From an uncultured Paracoccaceae bacterium (GTDB lineage Bacteria; Pseudomonadota; Alphaproteobacteria; Rhodobacterales; Rhodobacteraceae), in NCBI GenBank assembly GCA_947493255.1, contig CANLQK010000007.1, positions 1 through 64,000 of the forward strand: DNA of 64,000 bases. Reading direction: 5' to 3'. A program made the translations under genes and the position numbers. Below, piece by piece: positions 62,261-64,000 of the stretch (position 1 is the first letter of the stretch; each line of letters begins with the position of its first letter). A model generated the notes under the pieces. It was not told where the DNA came from. It worked only from the letters and a program-made list of their open reading frames with translations, and searched no databases.

Positions 62261-62696
62261 CGACCACACTTGCAAAGGATTTAAAGAACTTCGCGGCCAG
62301 TTTTTTGGCCGTGCTTTGGATCAAACGGCTGCCAAGTTGTGCCAGCTTGCCACCTATGTCTGCTTTTGCTTCGTAGCGAAGGATTGTTTTGTCTGGGCCA
62401 TCTTCGGTTAACGTCACATCAGCACCGCCCTTGGCGTGACCAGCGGCACCGCCGTTGCCCTGACCTGTCAATGAAAACGCATCCGGCGCACCAGAGGTAT
62501 CCAATACAACATCCCCACTAAACTTTGCTTTAACAGGGCCGACCTTCAACACCACTTTGGCTTCTAGTTCTGTGTCGGAATGTTTGATCAGCTCTTCGCA
62601 TCCGGGGATGCACTGTTTCAAAATTTCTGGGTCGTTCAGGGCTTCATAAACGCGTGCCTTGGGTGCGTTGATGATGATTTCGTCCGCGAGTTCCAT
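62241..62696 (-). CDS. coxG: CoxG / CO dehydrogenase subunit G family (SRPBCC) protein
   Basis: A 151-residue SRPBCC-fold protein of the CoxG family. ADEIIINAPKARVYEALNDPEILKQCIPGCEEL is the diagnostic N terminus, and the C-terminal GGKLAQLGSRLIQSTAKKLAAKFFKSF helix follows. CoxG is thought to aid maturation or membrane attachment of CO dehydrogenase. It is preceded by AAAAAGGACG and lies 15 bp downstream of the FPCC microprotein. Confidence 0.92.
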   Translation of the reverse strand: MELADEIIINAPKARVYEALNDPEILKQCIPGCEELIKHSDTELEAKVVLKVGPVKAKFSGDVVLDTSGAPDAFSLTGQGNGGAAGHAKGGADVTLTEDGPDKTILRYEAKADIGGKLAQLGSRLIQSTAKKLAAKFFKSFASVVDEDAVA

Positions 62697-62711
62697 GTGT
62701 TTTCGTCCTTT

Positions 62712-62813
62712 TTAACAACAAGGGAATTTTATTGACGCAAGCTGGTCTGCTTGTTCAGGGGTAAGGGCGGCCTTTCGGCGCAATCGGGTAATCCATGACA
62801 AAAGCGATTTCAT
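62712..62813 (-). CDS. Microprotein ending in Phe-Pro-Cys-Cys (33 aa)
   Basis: A 33-codon ORF too short for the track. The ATG overlaps the nucleotidyltransferase stop (ATGA), showing tight coupling. It reads MKSLLSWITRLRRKAALTP, a basic amphipathic helix, and ends ASIKFPCC. The Cys-Cys end could bind metal or sulfur. It lies between the MocA-like gene and coxG in a cofactor-maturation operon. I know of no assigned function. Confidence 0.72.
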   Translation of the reverse strand: MKSLLSWITRLRRKAALTPEQADQLASIKFPCC

Positions 62814-63412
62814 GAGCTTTCCTCCAGATCTACCAAATTTTCGTATGCCTCAGGTGTGTCGATATCCGTGTAAAAGCCCCGCGCAGTTAGATTCTGAAAC
62901 TGTACATGGTCCGGATGGCTTCGTGTGAATTTTTTGCACCCTGGCGCGCGTGGATCTTCGAGGAGACGCGCATGCAAATGAGCTGGGATAACAATGGGGT
63001 TGCCGCGGGCCCCGTTGTGCATGGGAATAGAGATGCGGCCTGCATCAGCATTTTCGTGTGCAGAGATAAGGGTGTTAAGGTTGGCGGCGGTCAACAATGG
63101 TTGATCACCCAGGCCCATCAGAACCATATCCGCGTCCGGCGCGTTCCGAAGGCCGCAAGCGACGGATGTTGCTTGTCCCAACTCATAATCGGGATTGAAA
63201 TGGGTCGCGGCCATGCTGCCTTTCAATGCCGCTTCGACCTTGGCGTGTTCATGTCCTGTCACCACAAGGATCGGGCAATTGGTGGCCTTTTCATAGACGT
63301 TCACCATGTGGCGGATCATCGGTGTGCCATTGACGGGCAACAGTAGTTTGTTGCGCGCGCCCATGCGGCGGGACAGGCCCGCGGCCAAAAGGATTGTTGC
63401 CACCTTAGCCAT
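62810..63412 (-). CDS. MocA-like molybdenum cofactor nucleotidyltransferase
   Basis: A 200-residue NTP-transferase. ILLAAGLSRRMGARNKLLLPVNGTPMI is the nucleotide-binding start, followed by VLMGLGDQPLLT (metal site) and ARGNPIVIPAHLHARLLE. This is the MocA/CoxJ-type group that makes MCD (cytidine-dinucleotide Moco) used by xanthine and CO dehydrogenase family enzymes. Start ATG at 63412; the track's 11 extra residues overlap the XdhC-like gene end by eight bases. Next is the FPCC microprotein. Confidence 0.88.
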   Translation of the reverse strand: MAKVATILLAAGLSRRMGARNKLLLPVNGTPMIRHMVNVYEKATNCPILVVTGHEHAKVEAALKGSMAATHFNPDYELGQATSVACGLRNAPDADMVLMGLGDQPLLTAANLNTLISAHENADAGRISIPMHNGARGNPIVIPAHLHARLLEDPRAPGCKKFTRSHPDHVQFQNLTARGFYTDIDTPEAYENLVDLEESS

Positions 63413-64000
63413 TGCGGGCCACCACAGCGCGTCGGACCTGCACAAGGTCTGCCAAGATCGACAGTGCGATTTCTTCAGGTGTGACCGCCCCGATATTAAG
63501 GCCAGCTGGGGCTTTCACCGCGTCAATGGCTGCGCTGTCGAAACCGGCGTCTGCCAATTTGCCAGCGAGGGTTGCGAATTTGCGGGCGCTGCCAACGAAG
63601 GCGATATGTTCTGCGCCGCTGGTGAGCGCCGACTTTAGCGCATCCATGTCGCCTTGGCCTTGGGTCGCAATGACGATGAATTGTTTTGCCGCTGTTGGTT
63701 CGACACCGGAGTCCGGTGAAACGGCCCAATGAAATTGCGGTGCCAATTCTGCAAGCGCCTGAGCGACGGGGGAGGCGCCCAGCACCACAAGTCTTGGCAT
63801 GGGCAAACAAGGTTCGATGAAAATATCCACGGTCCCACGCGAGGGGCATCCGTTGCGCGCGAATTTCGTACCGTCCACTTCATCGCCTGCGGCGATCCCT
63901 TTTTCGGCCAACAGATCTTCGGGTGTGACTGAAACAAGTTGTGGATTGCCATCGGTCAATGCCTGCAACGCGGCGCGTTTTACGGCCCCACGGGTGCATC
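63405..64000 (-). CDS. XdhC/CoxF-like maturation protein, N terminus beyond the window
   Basis: The frame continues past the right edge without a start: the visible end is CTRGAVKRAALQALTDGNPQ and about 198 residues are seen. The C-terminal Rossmann domain (PRLVVLGASPVAQALAEL, IVIATQGQGDMDALKSAL, HIAFVGSARKFATLAGKL) ends with IGAVTPEEIALSILADLVQVRR, typical of XdhC/CoxF proteins. It is the first visible gene of the minus-strand operon. Upstream should lie coxM/S/L or similar molybdenum hydroxylase genes. Confidence 0.85.
   Translation of the reverse strand, partial: CTRGAVKRAALQALTDGNPQLVSVTPEDLLAEKGIAAGDEVDGTKFARNGCPSRGTVDIFIEPCLPMPRLVVLGASPVAQALAELAPQFHWAVSPDSGVEPTAAKQFIVIATQGQGDMDALKSALTSGAEHIAFVGSARKFATLAGKLADAGFDSAAIDAVKAPAGLNIGAVTPEEIALSILADLVQVRRAVVARNG

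Noticed and set aside
1-64000. Search for tRNA, rRNA, CRISPR, insertion sequences or phage genes
   Set aside because: None recognised by eye: no transposase, integrase or repeat-spacer pattern, and no cloverleaf could be supported. A tRNA scan would settle the tRNA question.

Overview
The window is a chromosomal segment of an alphaproteobacterium, most likely a member of the Rhodobacterales (Roseobacter group). The evidence is the gene content and order: a short COX4_pro_2-type cytochrome oxidase subunit, phaA-phaB, an ETF-ubiquinone oxidoreductase, a DmdC-type acyl-CoA dehydrogenase, DUF6173 and DUF6356 proteins, a proteobacterial plant-like GshA, and a cox/xdhC-type molybdenum-hydroxylase maturation cluster. 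Genus cannot be fixed by eye. Nearly all DNA is coding on alternating strands. I saw no rRNA, tRNA, CRISPR array, insertion sequence or prophage.

Region 1 (1-8.6 kb) is the most accessory-looking part, a small catabolic cluster. It holds a flavin alpha-hydroxy-acid dehydrogenase, a LacI-type regulator, a PhyH-type Fe(II)/2-oxoglutarate dioxygenase, a Cys-type sulfatase, a 2,5-dioxovalerate-type aldehyde dehydrogenase and an RraA-like aldolase, bounded by a divergent LysR regulator. Together they suggest oxidative breakdown of a sulfated or otherwise esterified hydroxylated compound; the substrate is unknown.

Region 2 (8.7-31.6 kb) is mostly housekeeping: an ABC-2 exporter, an operon of S49 peptidase, zinc-ribbon microprotein, Ca/Na antiporter and SDR, then uvrC, pgsA, moaD-moaE, tag, an EAL protein and phaA-phaB. 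It continues with two tiny basic proteins, a GcvA-like LysR, a YdcH protein, a TrmN6-like methyltransferase, a polyprenyl diphosphate synthase, ispE, a TPR protein, ETF-QO, greA and mobA.

Region 3 (31.7-47.3 kb) has azlC-azlD, a lipoprotein with a probable permuted papain fold, cytochrome oxidase subunit IV, DUF6173, an Lrp regulator, DUF6356 with a class II amidotransferase, an MBL hydrolase, an acyl-CoA dehydrogenase, tsaC, yqgE, a DsbD-like secreted protein, an RND efflux pair, moaB and an unusual uracil-DNA-glycosylase-like gene.

Region 4 (47.4-51.8 kb) is a tightly overlapping operon: pyrB, three small membrane or PH-like proteins, a dihydroorotase homologue that has lost its metal ligands, and plsY. 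Region 5 (52-61.2 kb) has a CGNR regulator divergent from an SDR across a strikingly symmetric four-half-site operator, then gshA, rsmE/ubiA, an OmpA-family protein and a diguanylate cyclase with a periplasmic haem-c sensor. Region 6 (61.3-64 kb, minus strand) is the distal end of a cox/xdh maturation operon: a CoxF/XdhC-like protein cut by the window edge, a MocA-like nucleotidyltransferase, a 33-residue protein ending FPCC, CoxG and a second XdhC/CoxI-like protein. With moaD-moaE, mobA and moaB elsewhere, the window is rich in molybdenum-cofactor functions.

The observations most worth follow-up are the symmetric GTTACA operator (52.7 kb), the pseudo-dihydroorotase operon, the two microproteins near 20.6-21.0 kb with a leader hairpin that buries a ribosome-binding site, the FPCC microprotein, the UDG-like protein lacking Fe-S cysteines, and the catabolic cluster at the left edge.
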